64,000 bases of DNA, from the NCBI RefSeq assembly GCF_009856295.1, contig NZ_WMEU01000001.1:1302001-1366000 (forward strand), written 5' to 3'. Each line of letters starts with the position of its first letter. Position 1 is the first letter of the stretch. The notes below the pieces were generated by a model. That model searched no databases. It was not told the origin of the DNA and worked only from the letters and a program-made list of their open reading frames with translations. Origin of the DNA: Pontibacillus yanchengensis (GTDB taxonomy: Bacteria > Bacillota > Bacilli > Bacillales > BH030062). The position numbers and the translations under genes were made by a program. This document shows positions 27,353 through 35,772 of the stretch, in pieces.

Positions 27353-27388
27353 AAAACCAGTCTTCTATACAGAGAAGACTGGTTTTTC
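27353..27388. terminator. Bidirectional terminator between the CDF and GNAT genes
   Basis: AAAACCAGTCTTCT pairs with AGAAGACTGGTTTT around ATACAG. Confidence 0.9.
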
Positions 27389-27389
27389 A

Positions 27390-27932
27390 TTACATAGCCA
27401 TTTGATTAAGTTGTTCCTCCAGTAAATCAATCCGCTTCCACCCATAAGCCGTTTCTTGATAGGTTCCTTTCCCTATCGTTACCTCTTCTGCTTCAACGGG
27501 AGAAGCGCCATACTTTTCATAAAAACGCTTAAACGGGTTTTGGGTAAGTACCCAGACCAAAATAGACGTATATCCTTCTTCTTTCATGTTCTCTACGAAT
27601 GACTTAAACAGTTGTGTTCCATACCCTTTTCCCTGGTATTGTTCCAGTAAGTATATCGCATAAATTTCTCCATCATATCCATAGCGTTTTGTGCGCTCTT
27701 TTCCACCTGAGATAAAGCCAACAACCTCCCCCTGTTCTGTCTCAGCAAGAAGTACGGTTTGACCATTAATCTGTTTTGTTAACACTGTTTCCCATAATGT
27801 AATACGGTTTTCGACATTCAAGTTTTGAATATATTCTTCTTCAATCACGTGTTGATAAGTAGATTGCCAGCTCAATACATGAACATGGGCAATCGCTTCA
27901 GCATCTTTTAGTTGGGCCTTTCGAACCTTCAT
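27390..27932 (-). CDS. GNAT-family N-acetyltransferase
   Basis: 180 residues from the ATG at 27932 (MKVRKAQLKDAEAIAHVHV), preceded by AAAGGGGA. The acetyl-CoA pyrophosphate loop QYQGKGYGTQL lies around residues 94-104, and FYEKYGASPV near the end is the usual motif B. The single GNAT domain probably acetylates an amine of a small molecule or protein; the substrate is unknown. It is convergent with the CDF gene. Confidence 0.8.
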   Translation of the reverse strand: MKVRKAQLKDAEAIAHVHVLSWQSTYQHVIEEEYIQNLNVENRITLWETVLTKQINGQTVLLAETEQGEVVGFISGGKERTKRYGYDGEIYAIYLLEQYQGKGYGTQLFKSFVENMKEEGYTSILVWVLTQNPFKRFYEKYGASPVEAEEVTIGKGTYQETAYGWKRIDLLEEQLNQMAM

Positions 27933-28095
27933 CGTAAAGTTCCCCCTTTTCTCGTTCCTTAACGTATGTATATGCATAGTAATGCTTGTCTATTTTAATT
28001 TCATGTATGTTGTCTTTGCTTCTTCCTAAATGCATCCGCCTTACATTATAATTCCTATCAAAAACTACAATGTTTTTTACACCCCAAAAATAAAT

Positions 28096-28121
28096 GAGAA
28101 AACGTCACCATTAGATGACGT
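28096..28121 (-). terminator. Terminator of the Gly/Pro-rich protein gene
   Basis: ACGTCA/TGACGT with an 8-base loop, followed on the minus strand by TTTCTCATTTATTTTT. Confidence 0.7.
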
Positions 28122-28130
28122 CCCCTACCA

Positions 28131-28580
28131 TTATTGACACGAGAATGAACTAATACGGTCTGTATCAATACCGAAATACACCCATCTTTGTTGGCTTCTT
28201 CTCCAGCGATAGCCTGCTACTGATGTTCTTCCAATAAAGGTTGGATAATACCAAAACGCTCTACCGTTATTTAACCGAACCCACGTATAACGATATAAAC
28301 ATCTCCTGAAGGCTCCTGGGTCTACTGCAAATAAACTAGGCTGGCCATATCCAGCTTGTTGCCCTTGGCCATATGGCGGTGATGATGGCGGTGGTCCCGG
28401 AGGTCCATATCCTCCCTGTCCTGACGGTGGTCCAAATGGAGGTTGCCCACCGCCACCTTGCCCTGGTGGCGGTCCTGGAGGTCCAAATTGCTGTTGACCT
28501 GGGAACCCTCCACCTCCTCCACCAGGAAAAAGAAGCTGACCTAGCCAATCGAGTTGATTTTGACGCGGATCATACATCAC
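28131..28580 (-). CDS. Gly/Pro/Gln-rich protein with a compact aromatic C-terminal domain
   Basis: 149 residues. Residues 18-80 are low complexity (Gly, Pro, Gln, with repeated FGPPGPPPGQG-like units). The last 60 residues are a separate aromatic, basic module: CLYRYTWVRLNNGRAFWYYP, then SVAGYRWRR and WVYFGIDTDRISSF, ending in Cys. Two cysteines bracket this module. There is no signal peptide. A disordered, sticky N-terminus on a small folded module suggests a structural or spore-surface role, but this is only inference. The high GC of the repeat region gives several spurious frames on both strands. Confidence 0.65.
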   Translation of the reverse strand: MMYDPRQNQLDWLGQLLFPGGGGGGFPGQQQFGPPGPPPGQGGGGQPPFGPPSGQGGYGPPGPPPSSPPYGQGQQAGYGQPSLFAVDPGAFRRCLYRYTWVRLNNGRAFWYYPTFIGRTSVAGYRWRRSQQRWVYFGIDTDRISSFSCQ

Positions 28581-28647
28581 AGTGTATCCCCTTCCCGTTA
28601 TGAATTCTCTACACTATATGCGAAAACCCAGAACGTGTGACAAATGA

Positions 28648-28944
28648 CTAGATTACCGTATTGAAAAGGAATACCGTGATGATTGCCCCCAATACGACAA
28701 TGATTGTATTGATTTTTAAAAAGGCTAGTATCGTTGCAACCAGTCCACCCAGAACACCTATATATGGCTTGCCTTCAATAACACCTGTAATCCATGGGAA
28801 AATGAGTGCCCCTAAGGCCGCATAAGGAATAGCATTTAACCATCGGCTTACCCATTTCGGATAGACCCATTTATCTACTACAAAAGCGGGTAAAAACCTT
28901 GGCACCATCGTAACAATAGCCATTCCTACAATAATAGCTGTCAT
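28648..28944 (-). CDS. azlD: AzlD branched-chain amino-acid exporter subunit
   Basis: 98 residues with four hydrophobic segments, starting MTAIIVGMAIVTMVPRFLPA, the typical AzlD opening. The ATG at 28944 overlaps the azlC stop by four bases, so the two are translationally coupled. Frames that start further upstream are only the shadow of azlC. With AzlC it forms the LIV-E-type exporter of branched-chain amino acids and analogues. Confidence 0.85.
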   Translation of the reverse strand: MTAIIVGMAIVTMVPRFLPAFVVDKWVYPKWVSRWLNAIPYAALGALIFPWITGVIEGKPYIGVLGGLVATILAFLKINTIIVVLGAIITVFLFNTVI

Positions 28945-29681
28945 TCTTCCACCTCCTCTTGAGGGAGAAGCCAAATACCACTTGCACCCGCTAGTATAGT
29001 AGCAAGTACAATCGACCACCCTTGATTCCCTGTAATAGCATAAGCTATGTAATTCAACATCATACTTAGAACTGCAATTAAACCAATACGCCATTCACTA
29101 CGGACAGAGGGAATCAATAAGGCTATAAACATAGCATAAAGGGCAATCCCCATACTCTGACTTAACGCCTCAGGAATAACTTCCCCCAACAACCCTCCTG
29201 CAAATGATCCGAGTATCCAAGCAAAGTATGATACCAGAATCATAGATGCATAAAACCACATCCCGCCTTTTTTCTGTCCCTCCTTAGGGTATAAAGAAGC
29301 TACGGAGAAAGTTTCATCTGTCAGACCCAATGAAATTGGGATTTTCCACTTTAATGAAACAGAACGTAAACGATTCATTATGGAAAAACTCATCACAAAA
29401 TGTCTTAGATTCAGCACAAACGTGGCAAGGACAATTTCAACGAATAAAGCTCCGGCATTAATCATGCTTACAGCTACAAATTGTGCGGCACCAGCAAAGA
29501 CGAATACGCTCATCATGGTAATTTCTATTAAAGAAAGACCTGATTGTTTAGCAAGTACTCCATATGTAATGCCGATTGGCAAATACCCAAATACAATCGG
29601 TAGTGCAGCAAACGCACCTCGCTGGACAAAATTCATAGCAGAATTTGTTTGATTTAATTGCTGAACGGTATTAGGTTGCAC
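28941..29681 (-). CDS. azlC: AzlC branched-chain amino-acid exporter subunit
   Basis: 246 residues from a GTG at 29681, about 10 bases after GGAGG; an ATG two bases upstream is out of frame and closes at once. ALPIVFGYLPIGITYGVLA near residue 25 and FVFAGAAQFVAV near 60 are AzlC signatures. Several membrane segments follow, and LGLTDETFSVASL is conserved in the family. It exports branched-chain amino acids together with AzlD. No Lrp-type regulator (azlB) is adjacent, unlike in B. subtilis. Confidence 0.85.
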   Translation of the reverse strand: MQPNTVQQLNQTNSAMNFVQRGAFAALPIVFGYLPIGITYGVLAKQSGLSLIEITMMSVFVFAGAAQFVAVSMINAGALFVEIVLATFVLNLRHFVMSFSIMNRLRSVSLKWKIPISLGLTDETFSVASLYPKEGQKKGGMWFYASMILVSYFAWILGSFAGGLLGEVIPEALSQSMGIALYAMFIALLIPSVRSEWRIGLIAVLSMMLNYIAYAITGNQGWSIVLATILAGASGIWLLPQEEVEE

Positions 29682-29850
29682 ATACGTCTCTCCTCCCCAT
29701 ATATAAAATTCTTATTTATTATAATCTAAAACCTTAAACTCTGAGAAGAGGCCAACATCCATAAATTGTATATTTTTTCAAAAAGAAAAGCACATGGGTA
29801 AAGTAGCAACACTTTATCTAAACCCACTGTATAAAAATATATGAAAGAAT

Positions 29851-29933
29851 AGGAAGATTCTATGTTGTCGTAAGGGGAGAAGGAAGTTTGCTAGTCGCTC
29901 AAGCTAGACATGTAAGTACCTAAAGTTATGCTT
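29851..29933 (+). repeat. Family A dispersed repeat, remnant A8 (right third)
   Basis: TCGTAAGGGGAGAAGGAAGTTTGCTAGTCGCT and AAGTTATG are recognisable, in two separate blocks; the left two thirds are absent. Confidence 0.65.
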
Positions 29934-29949
29934 TCTGTTCTATAAAAGA

Positions 29950-29979
29950 AAGTCCCACTACTTATTAGTAGCAGGACTT
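29950..29979 (-). terminator. Terminator of the nucleotidase gene
   Basis: AAGTCC-CTACT stem with one 2x2 internal loop and a TATT loop; T-rich on the minus strand. Confidence 0.7.
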
Positions 29980-29997
29980 AAATGGCTCTAGAGTTGT

Positions 29998-32427
29998 TTA
30001 CTCAGATTTTTTTGGAATTTTAATCTCCTGTCCCACATAAAGACGATGAGGATTGTCTAGCTCATTGTACCTCGCTAAATCCTTCCAATGAACATTATAC
30101 TGAGAACTAATCTTACCCAACGTCTCTCCTTTTTGTACACGATGGACTTTATAATCATCTGTATCATCAGAGACGGGAATCAAAATTTCTTGGCCTGGCA
30201 TAATCTCACGAACATTAGATATATTATTATAGTTGGCAAGTTCGCGCCAGAAAACGCCATATTTTGCACCTATCTTACCTAATGTATCCCCAGATTTTAT
30301 CGTGTACACCATGTCATTTGCTGTGCTGTCTCCTTGAGAATCCTTGTGATCATTATTCCCATTTGATTTTTCTTCATCTTTGTCTTCTTTATTTTCCTCG
30401 TCTTTTTTGTTGTTTGATTTTCCCTTATTCAATTCAATGTTGTATTTAGCAAACCCATTATCTAGTTTTTCATCAAACGAAATATCTTCATTTGTTTCGG
30501 CGTACTTTTTCGCTTCAGGGGAGGAATAGAATACTAAATCAGGGTTCCCTTTGATTGGAGCAAATGACCAATTACCATCTGCCTTTGGATTAACGCTTTC
30601 ATGATTACGAATATAATCTACTAATACTTGACGGTTCTCATCAGGAGATTCTATAACAATATTATCTCCCCCTGGATTAGCAATCGGTGTAGCAGAGGCA
30701 CGATAGTTATTCGTAGCTATTAGGAATTGCTGATCCTCATCTATTGGCTCGCCATTATACTTTAAATTTTTAATACGATGCGTATCATTGATGACTTCCG
30801 TTCCACCTTTGTTATAACGTTGCGGTTCTGTTACGTCAATTTGATAAGAAACACCATCAATTACATCAAAATTGTAACTAGGGAATCCATTATCAGATCG
30901 ATTGTTCTCCTTAACTAATAATTGTTCTTCTTTACTATTTGGATCGATTTTATTGAACTGTCCTGCACTCCATTCAAGCCATTCACGGACTTCTGAGCCT
31001 GTTAATTTAAGGACATTAACAGTGTTAGGATACTTATACAATGATGTCGTATCTTTTATAGCCAAATCCCCTTCAGCAATATCAGTGTAATCTGTGACTC
31101 CATCTCTTCCAGCTTTAAATGGTGCTCCTGCTGATAATACTGGTAATCCTTCTAACTCCGTTCCTTGAATATATTCCTTCACATATGCTTTTTGAGCATC
31201 CGTCACTATTTGAACGGTAGGATCATCTTGAACTTGGGAAAAATAACTATATAAAGGTGACTCCGTTTCACCTACTGCACTATTCACATAATCGATTGTG
31301 GCTTCATGATCCTCTTTCACTTCGCTCACAATTTCTTCGTCTGGCTCTACAAGTGCTTCTCCTTTTTCGGAGTCATAAATGGCTTTGAGTTTTGATTGGG
31401 CATTTTGAACTGTCCAATCACCGTCTACTTTTTCAACAGTGAAGTCAATCATACCTAAATGAGATCCCCAGAACCCTGGCATAACCGATGGTGTACCATT
31501 TATAGTGCCTTTATCTACGTCGACACCTTCAAGATCAGCATATGCTTTTCCTGGAAACTGTTGGTGAGCATGCCCAAACATAATAGCGTCAATCCCGTCC
31601 ACTTTGGAAAGATCGTAAGTCGCATTCTCTTCCATACCACTTTGCGTAACATCTCCAATACCTGAATGAGCAATGGCTACTACAATGTCTGCGCCTTCTT
31701 CTTTCATCTGTGGTACAAACTTCTCTGCTGTATTAACTATTCCTTTTGTTTTGACTTTACCTTCTAGCTTATTCTTATCCCACTGCGTAATTTGTGGAGG
31801 TGTAAACCCTATTACACCAACTTTTAACGTATGTTCTTCTCCATCTTCATCAACAACTTTTTTATCTAGCATGACATATGGATCAAAATAATTCTCATCA
31901 TTACTTGGATCATCATCTTCATCTACCTTATATACGTTTGCATTGACATAAGGAAAGTTCGAACCTTCTGTTACTTTATTTAAGTACTCCAACCCATAAT
32001 TGAATTCATGATTACCATAGTTCCCTGCATCATAATCAAGCAAGTTCATTGCTTGATAAACAGTATGTATATCTTCTTCAGACCATTCCTTTTCGGTAGC
32101 CAAATAATCAGCTAGGGGACTTCCTTGAATTAAATCTCCATTATCAAATAACAATGAGTTTTTCGCTTCTTCTTTTGCATCCCGAATCAAAGTAGCTGTA
32201 TTAACAAGTCCAAAATCATTCGCTTCTTCTCCGCTAAAATAGTCATAATTCATAACATGTGAGTGAATGTCTGTTGTTTCCATAACTCGTAGTTTTACTA
32301 CATCCTCATCTTCTTTAGCACTAATGGTAACAGGCGTAACGACACTTGCAATCATCCCTAAGGAAATAACAGCACTCGTAACTTTGCGTTTATTTCGTTG
32401 CATTTCCCGACAAATCGATTGTAACAA
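29998..32427 (-). CDS. Secreted 2',3'-cyclic-nucleotide phosphodiesterase/nucleotidase with LysM repeats
   Basis: 809 residues from a TTG at 32427, which AAGGAGGG precedes by 7 bases; a further in-frame ATG upstream would swallow that site. A basic start and hydrophobic stretch (VTSAVISLGMIASVVTPV) form a Sec signal. The metallophosphoesterase domain has TTDIHSH, FDNGDLIQGS, GNHEFNYG and FGHAHQQFPG. A 5'-nucleotidase C-terminal domain follows (YRASATPIANPGG). After a Lys/Glu/Asp-rich linker come two LysM repeats (each with GDTLGKI or GETLGKI). It resembles CpdB/YfkN, held to the wall by LysM rather than LPXTG, and releases nucleosides and phosphate outside the cell. Confidence 0.85.
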   Translation of the reverse strand: MLQSICREMQRNKRKVTSAVISLGMIASVVTPVTISAKEDEDVVKLRVMETTDIHSHVMNYDYFSGEEANDFGLVNTATLIRDAKEEAKNSLLFDNGDLIQGSPLADYLATEKEWSEEDIHTVYQAMNLLDYDAGNYGNHEFNYGLEYLNKVTEGSNFPYVNANVYKVDEDDDPSNDENYFDPYVMLDKKVVDEDGEEHTLKVGVIGFTPPQITQWDKNKLEGKVKTKGIVNTAEKFVPQMKEEGADIVVAIAHSGIGDVTQSGMEENATYDLSKVDGIDAIMFGHAHQQFPGKAYADLEGVDVDKGTINGTPSVMPGFWGSHLGMIDFTVEKVDGDWTVQNAQSKLKAIYDSEKGEALVEPDEEIVSEVKEDHEATIDYVNSAVGETESPLYSYFSQVQDDPTVQIVTDAQKAYVKEYIQGTELEGLPVLSAGAPFKAGRDGVTDYTDIAEGDLAIKDTTSLYKYPNTVNVLKLTGSEVREWLEWSAGQFNKIDPNSKEEQLLVKENNRSDNGFPSYNFDVIDGVSYQIDVTEPQRYNKGGTEVINDTHRIKNLKYNGEPIDEDQQFLIATNNYRASATPIANPGGDNIVIESPDENRQVLVDYIRNHESVNPKADGNWSFAPIKGNPDLVFYSSPEAKKYAETNEDISFDEKLDNGFAKYNIELNKGKSNNKKDEENKEDKDEEKSNGNNDHKDSQGDSTANDMVYTIKSGDTLGKIGAKYGVFWRELANYNNISNVREIMPGQEILIPVSDDTDDYKVHRVQKGETLGKISSQYNVHWKDLARYNELDNPHRLYVGQEIKIPKKSE

Positions 32428-32707
32428 CTTATTTCCCTCCTTAATAATCATTACCTTACTAACATTCGATAATTCAGAATTATCTTAAATCTAATTTTAA
32501 CATTTATGGGGTTTGAATTTACATCATTGTTACATTATTGTAAAATTAAGCAATTTTTTAATACTATTTCTTTAGAATAGTAGCGGTATATTTATATACT
32601 TCAAATTATGTAAACATACTACTAGAACATAACTCTCAAAATGATATGGTTATATTTACCATTAAAAGAAATTATTAAATATAAATTTTAAAATAAGGAG
32701 GAGTTAA

Positions 32708-33229
32708 ATGGATCATAAAGATACATTACTTATTCAAATGGAAGGGACGAGGACTTTAAAGGATGAAAATGATAATCCCCACTTTTCTATTCATAAAAAT
32801 GAGTCTGTTGTTTTACTTGCTAACTATCAGTCGGACTTCATTCTAATAAATCAGTATCGCGAACCTCTAGATGACTATATCCTTCAATTACCAGGTGGAG
32901 GAGTGGAGGAAGGAGAAAAACTAGAGGAAGCAGTAATACGAGAATTTCAAGAGGAAACAGGATATGTCTGCGGTGCAGTTCATTATTTAGGTAGCATGGT
33001 CCCTGCCGCTTGGCGTTCAAATGAAGTGACGCATGTATTTTACACAGAAGAGATTCTTGCCAAAGGCAATCAACATACGGAAGCACATGAATGGATCTCG
33101 GTACAAAGACTGAAGATATTAGATTGCCTTTCTGGGATTAAAGAGAATAACATTCATGATTCAGAGTTATGCTATTCGGTTCTTCAAGCCCACATGAAAG
33201 GATACATTAACATCGATTTTAGTACTTAA
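32708..33229 (+). CDS. Nudix hydrolase (ADP-ribose pyrophosphatase-like)
   Basis: A 173-residue protein with a complete Nudix box at residues 63-85: GGGVEEGEKLEEAV then REFQEETG, giving the required Gly, Glu and REUxEExGU spacing. The preceding QYREPLDDYILQLPGG is the layout of ADP-ribose/NDP-sugar pyrophosphatases (NudF/YqkG-like). It probably hydrolyses a nucleoside diphosphate linked to another group, with Mg2+. AAGGAGGAG is 6 bases before the ATG. A family A repeat follows in the same direction. Confidence 0.8.
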   Translation: MDHKDTLLIQMEGTRTLKDENDNPHFSIHKNESVVLLANYQSDFILINQYREPLDDYILQLPGGGVEEGEKLEEAVIREFQEETGYVCGAVHYLGSMVPAAWRSNEVTHVFYTEEILAKGNQHTEAHEWISVQRLKILDCLSGIKENNIHDSELCYSVLQAHMKGYINIDFST

Positions 33230-33298
33230 TCACATTGGATACTAATCGAAGACTATTTTATTGAAAAAACTCCCCAGATAAAGAATAAGTTTTACTTG

Positions 33299-33556
33299 CA
33301 AACGCCCGATTAGCGACGTACAAACTGCTGCCCACACGACGTGGGTTGGTTCGATGTTGCTACGTGATGTAGTGATTTTAATCGAACTTCCTTCCGTATG
33401 AGATAAAGGAAACACGAAGAGCGCAAGCGAGTCGATGTTGATTTATCATAAGGAGGTGCAGGAAGTTTACTAGACGCTGGGCGCTGTAGCTGGACGTGGC
33501 CCTCTATAACTTACTTAGTTATGTACAAGACAACATTTTTATAATTGTACGCTAGA
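33299..33556 (+). repeat. Family A dispersed repeat, copy A9 (full length)
   Basis: From AAACGCCCGATTAGCGACG to TACGCTAGAT, with CCCAC/GTGGG and GCTAC/GTAGT hairpins. It starts 70 bases after the Nudix stop. Confidence 0.9.
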
Positions 33557-33739
33557 TAACAAAAATGGGACACCACTCTGGTTGGAAATGGTTTCCTTTT
33601 TTTCTATAGCTACTCCCTCTATGGTTTTATATGAATGGCGTCTAGATGACATTATTTTTTTAGTAAGTAAACTACTATCTAGCATAAACACTATTTATTA
33701 TTAATAGACTAATACAAAAAATAGTGAGGAGTGTGTATC

Positions 33740-33895
33740 ATGAAAGAACCAGAATATTTACTAACGTATAATGCTAGTAGTTATGAATGGTTTGATAGTG
33801 AAGAAGAGCTTAAGGAATTTGTGGAAGAGAATGACCTTACCTCATACGAAGCACTGTATATCCCTCACGCCTATGAAGTACAGATAGAAGACTAA
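33740..33895 (+). CDS. Small acidic protein of 51 residues
   Basis: A 51-residue acidic protein, MKEPEYLLTYNASSYEWF onward, ending YEVQIED. GTGAGGAG lies 9 bases before the ATG and a strong hairpin follows the stop, so it looks like a genuine short gene. It has no membrane segment. The aromatic and acidic alternation suggests a small folded alpha/beta protein. I do not recognise it. Confidence 0.65.
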   Translation: MKEPEYLLTYNASSYEWFDSEEELKEFVEENDLTSYEALYIPHAYEVQIED

Positions 33896-33898
33896 ACT

Positions 33899-33938
33899 AA
33901 AAAATCTGTCTTGTGACATTCACATAAGACAGATTTAT
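33899..33938 (+). terminator. Terminator of the 51-residue gene
   Basis: AAATCTGTCTT/AAGACAGATTT stem, then TTTGG. Confidence 0.75.
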
Positions 33939-33966
33939 TTGGTAGTAACATATAGTTGTGAACATT

Positions 33967-33998
33967 AAAAAAGAGGGGATTTCCCCCTCTTTTTTTAG
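33967..33998. terminator. Second terminator, bidirectional
   Basis: AAAAAAGAGGGG pairs with CCCCTCTTTTTT; it faces the minus-strand acyl-CoA synthetase operon. Confidence 0.85.
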
Positions 33999-34021
33999 TA
34001 AAGAAAATATTAATTTTGTGC

Positions 34022-34083
34022 TTACATGTCTAGCACCAGCGCCAAGCATATATGTTGCTTCCAGAACGTGTTTGCGCTTTTCT
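34022..34083 (-). repeat. Family A dispersed repeat, remnant A16
   Basis: On the minus strand: AAAAGCGCAAAC at the left end and GGCGCTGGTGCTAGACATG at the right end, with the middle lost. It begins at the stop of the acyl-CoA synthetase gene, in the same direction. Confidence 0.6.
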
Positions 34084-35700
34084 TTAATCATTTGCTAATG
34101 CAAAATGATCACTAAGCTGATCTCTTAGTGCACGTTTTAGAAATTTCCCTACAGATGTTTTGGGAATTTCCTTCATGAACACGATATCATCCGGCAGCCA
34201 CCATTTAGCGAATTGGGGCTTTAGGTAATCATACATCTCTTGTTTGGATACATGACTTCCATCATGCAACACGACACATGCGAGTGGTCGTTCCTGCCAT
34301 TCTTCGTGTGGAACAGCAATAACAGTTGCCTCAAACACGGCTTCGTGAGCCATCAGCGCATTTTCTAAATCTACAGAAGAAATCCATTCCCCACCACTCT
34401 TTATTAAATCCTTGGTACGATCCACAATCTTAATTGTTCCTTCTTCATCTACTGTTACAACATCACCTGTATGGAGCCAACCCTCTACAAAGGCTTGAGA
34501 GCTGCGGTCATCTTGATAATACTCATCAGCTATCCATGGGCCTCTAAGTAAGAGCTCTCCCATCTCGTGTCCATCCCAGGCGACTTCTCCATCTTTTCCA
34601 ACTACCTTCATTTCCACGCCTGGTACCATTGTCCCTTGTTTTGAGCGAATCTCTAGACGTTCTTCTTCCTCAAGGTCCGTTTGATAACTTTTCAACCTAG
34701 AAAGAGATACAAGCGGTGTTGTTTCTGTCATTCCGTATGCATGAATGAACGGGATATTATATTTTGATTCGAATGCTTGTATCATCCCTTTTGGAGCTGC
34801 AGACCCTCCACATAGTACAGCACGTAAGCTACTCGTATCATAATCCCCTGTATCTAATTCTCGTAATAAGCCAAGCCATATAGTAGGGACACCAGCTGAT
34901 AAGGTTACCTTCTCCGATTCAATAAGCTCAGCCAGTGCTTGTGGTGTAAATTGAGGTCCAGGCATGACTTGAGTGGTTCCAAACCATACTGCTGCAAATG
35001 GCAACCCCCAGGCATTCGCATGGAACATTGGGACAACAGGCATTGCCACATCAGATTCTGACACAGCAGCACTATCAGCCAACCCTAGTGCCATGCTATG
35101 TAGAACAATCGACCGGTGAGAGTAGACAACACCTTTTGGGTTACCGGTTGTAGCCGAGGTGAAACACATACCAGCAGGAGCATTTTCATCGATATCCCTC
35201 TTAAATTCATAGGTGGCATCAGCGCCTTCTAATAGCTTTTCATAATGATAGACTGGTGATAAGCTTGTCTCAGGTAGCTTCTCTTGATCTGTCATAACTA
35301 CATAAGCTTCAACTGTTTTCAGTTCATCTTGTACCGCTTCTATCAAAGGTAATAAATCTTCATCGATGAGCAACACGCGATCTTCTGCGTGATTTACAAT
35401 ATAGGAGATATGCTGCCCTGCAAGACGAATATTTATCGTATGAAGGACGGCTCCCATGCCTGGAATACCAAAATACGCTTCTAAATGACGGTGGTGATTC
35501 CAGGCAAATGTCCCCACCTTCTCTCCTTCTTTGACACCTAGCTTTTCTAACGCATGAGACAATTTTCTAGTACGCAATCCAAGTTCCTTATAGTTGATTC
35601 GATGAATCCCATCTAATGTACGAGATACAACCTGTTTCTTTGGGAAATACGTTTCTGCTCTTTCCATCATCATTGGCAATGTTAAAGGTACATTCATCAT
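34084..35700 (-). CDS. Acyl-CoA synthetase (medium/long-chain fatty-acid ligase), first of two
   Basis: A 538-residue ANL-superfamily enzyme. It has the P-loop FTSATTGNPKGVVYSH (Ala where most relatives have Gly), HAYGMTETTPL, GWLHTGDV, the hinge DRTKDLIKSGGEWIS and the catalytic lysine motif PKTSVGKFLKR near the C-terminus. It activates a fatty acid to its CoA thioester through an acyl-adenylate. The neighbour at 35773 is a paralogue on the same strand 72 bp upstream, so they probably form an operon. Two adjacent ATG codons at the start are equally possible. Confidence 0.85.
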   Translation of the reverse strand: MMNVPLTLPMMMERAETYFPKKQVVSRTLDGIHRINYKELGLRTRKLSHALEKLGVKEGEKVGTFAWNHHRHLEAYFGIPGMGAVLHTINIRLAGQHISYIVNHAEDRVLLIDEDLLPLIEAVQDELKTVEAYVVMTDQEKLPETSLSPVYHYEKLLEGADATYEFKRDIDENAPAGMCFTSATTGNPKGVVYSHRSIVLHSMALGLADSAAVSESDVAMPVVPMFHANAWGLPFAAVWFGTTQVMPGPQFTPQALAELIESEKVTLSAGVPTIWLGLLRELDTGDYDTSSLRAVLCGGSAAPKGMIQAFESKYNIPFIHAYGMTETTPLVSLSRLKSYQTDLEEEERLEIRSKQGTMVPGVEMKVVGKDGEVAWDGHEMGELLLRGPWIADEYYQDDRSSQAFVEGWLHTGDVVTVDEEGTIKIVDRTKDLIKSGGEWISSVDLENALMAHEAVFEATVIAVPHEEWQERPLACVVLHDGSHVSKQEMYDYLKPQFAKWWLPDDIVFMKEIPKTSVGKFLKRALRDQLSDHFALAND

Positions 35701-35772
35701 TCAGGATCGTCCCTTCTTCTAATGATTGATATGTTTACCATGCATCCAAACTACCATCATACAGAAACCCAT

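Noticed and set aside
28322..28603. Three alternative frames over the Gly/Pro-rich gene
   Set aside because: They are by-products of the GC-rich codon repeats; only the frame with a folded aromatic C-terminus and a downstream terminator is credible.
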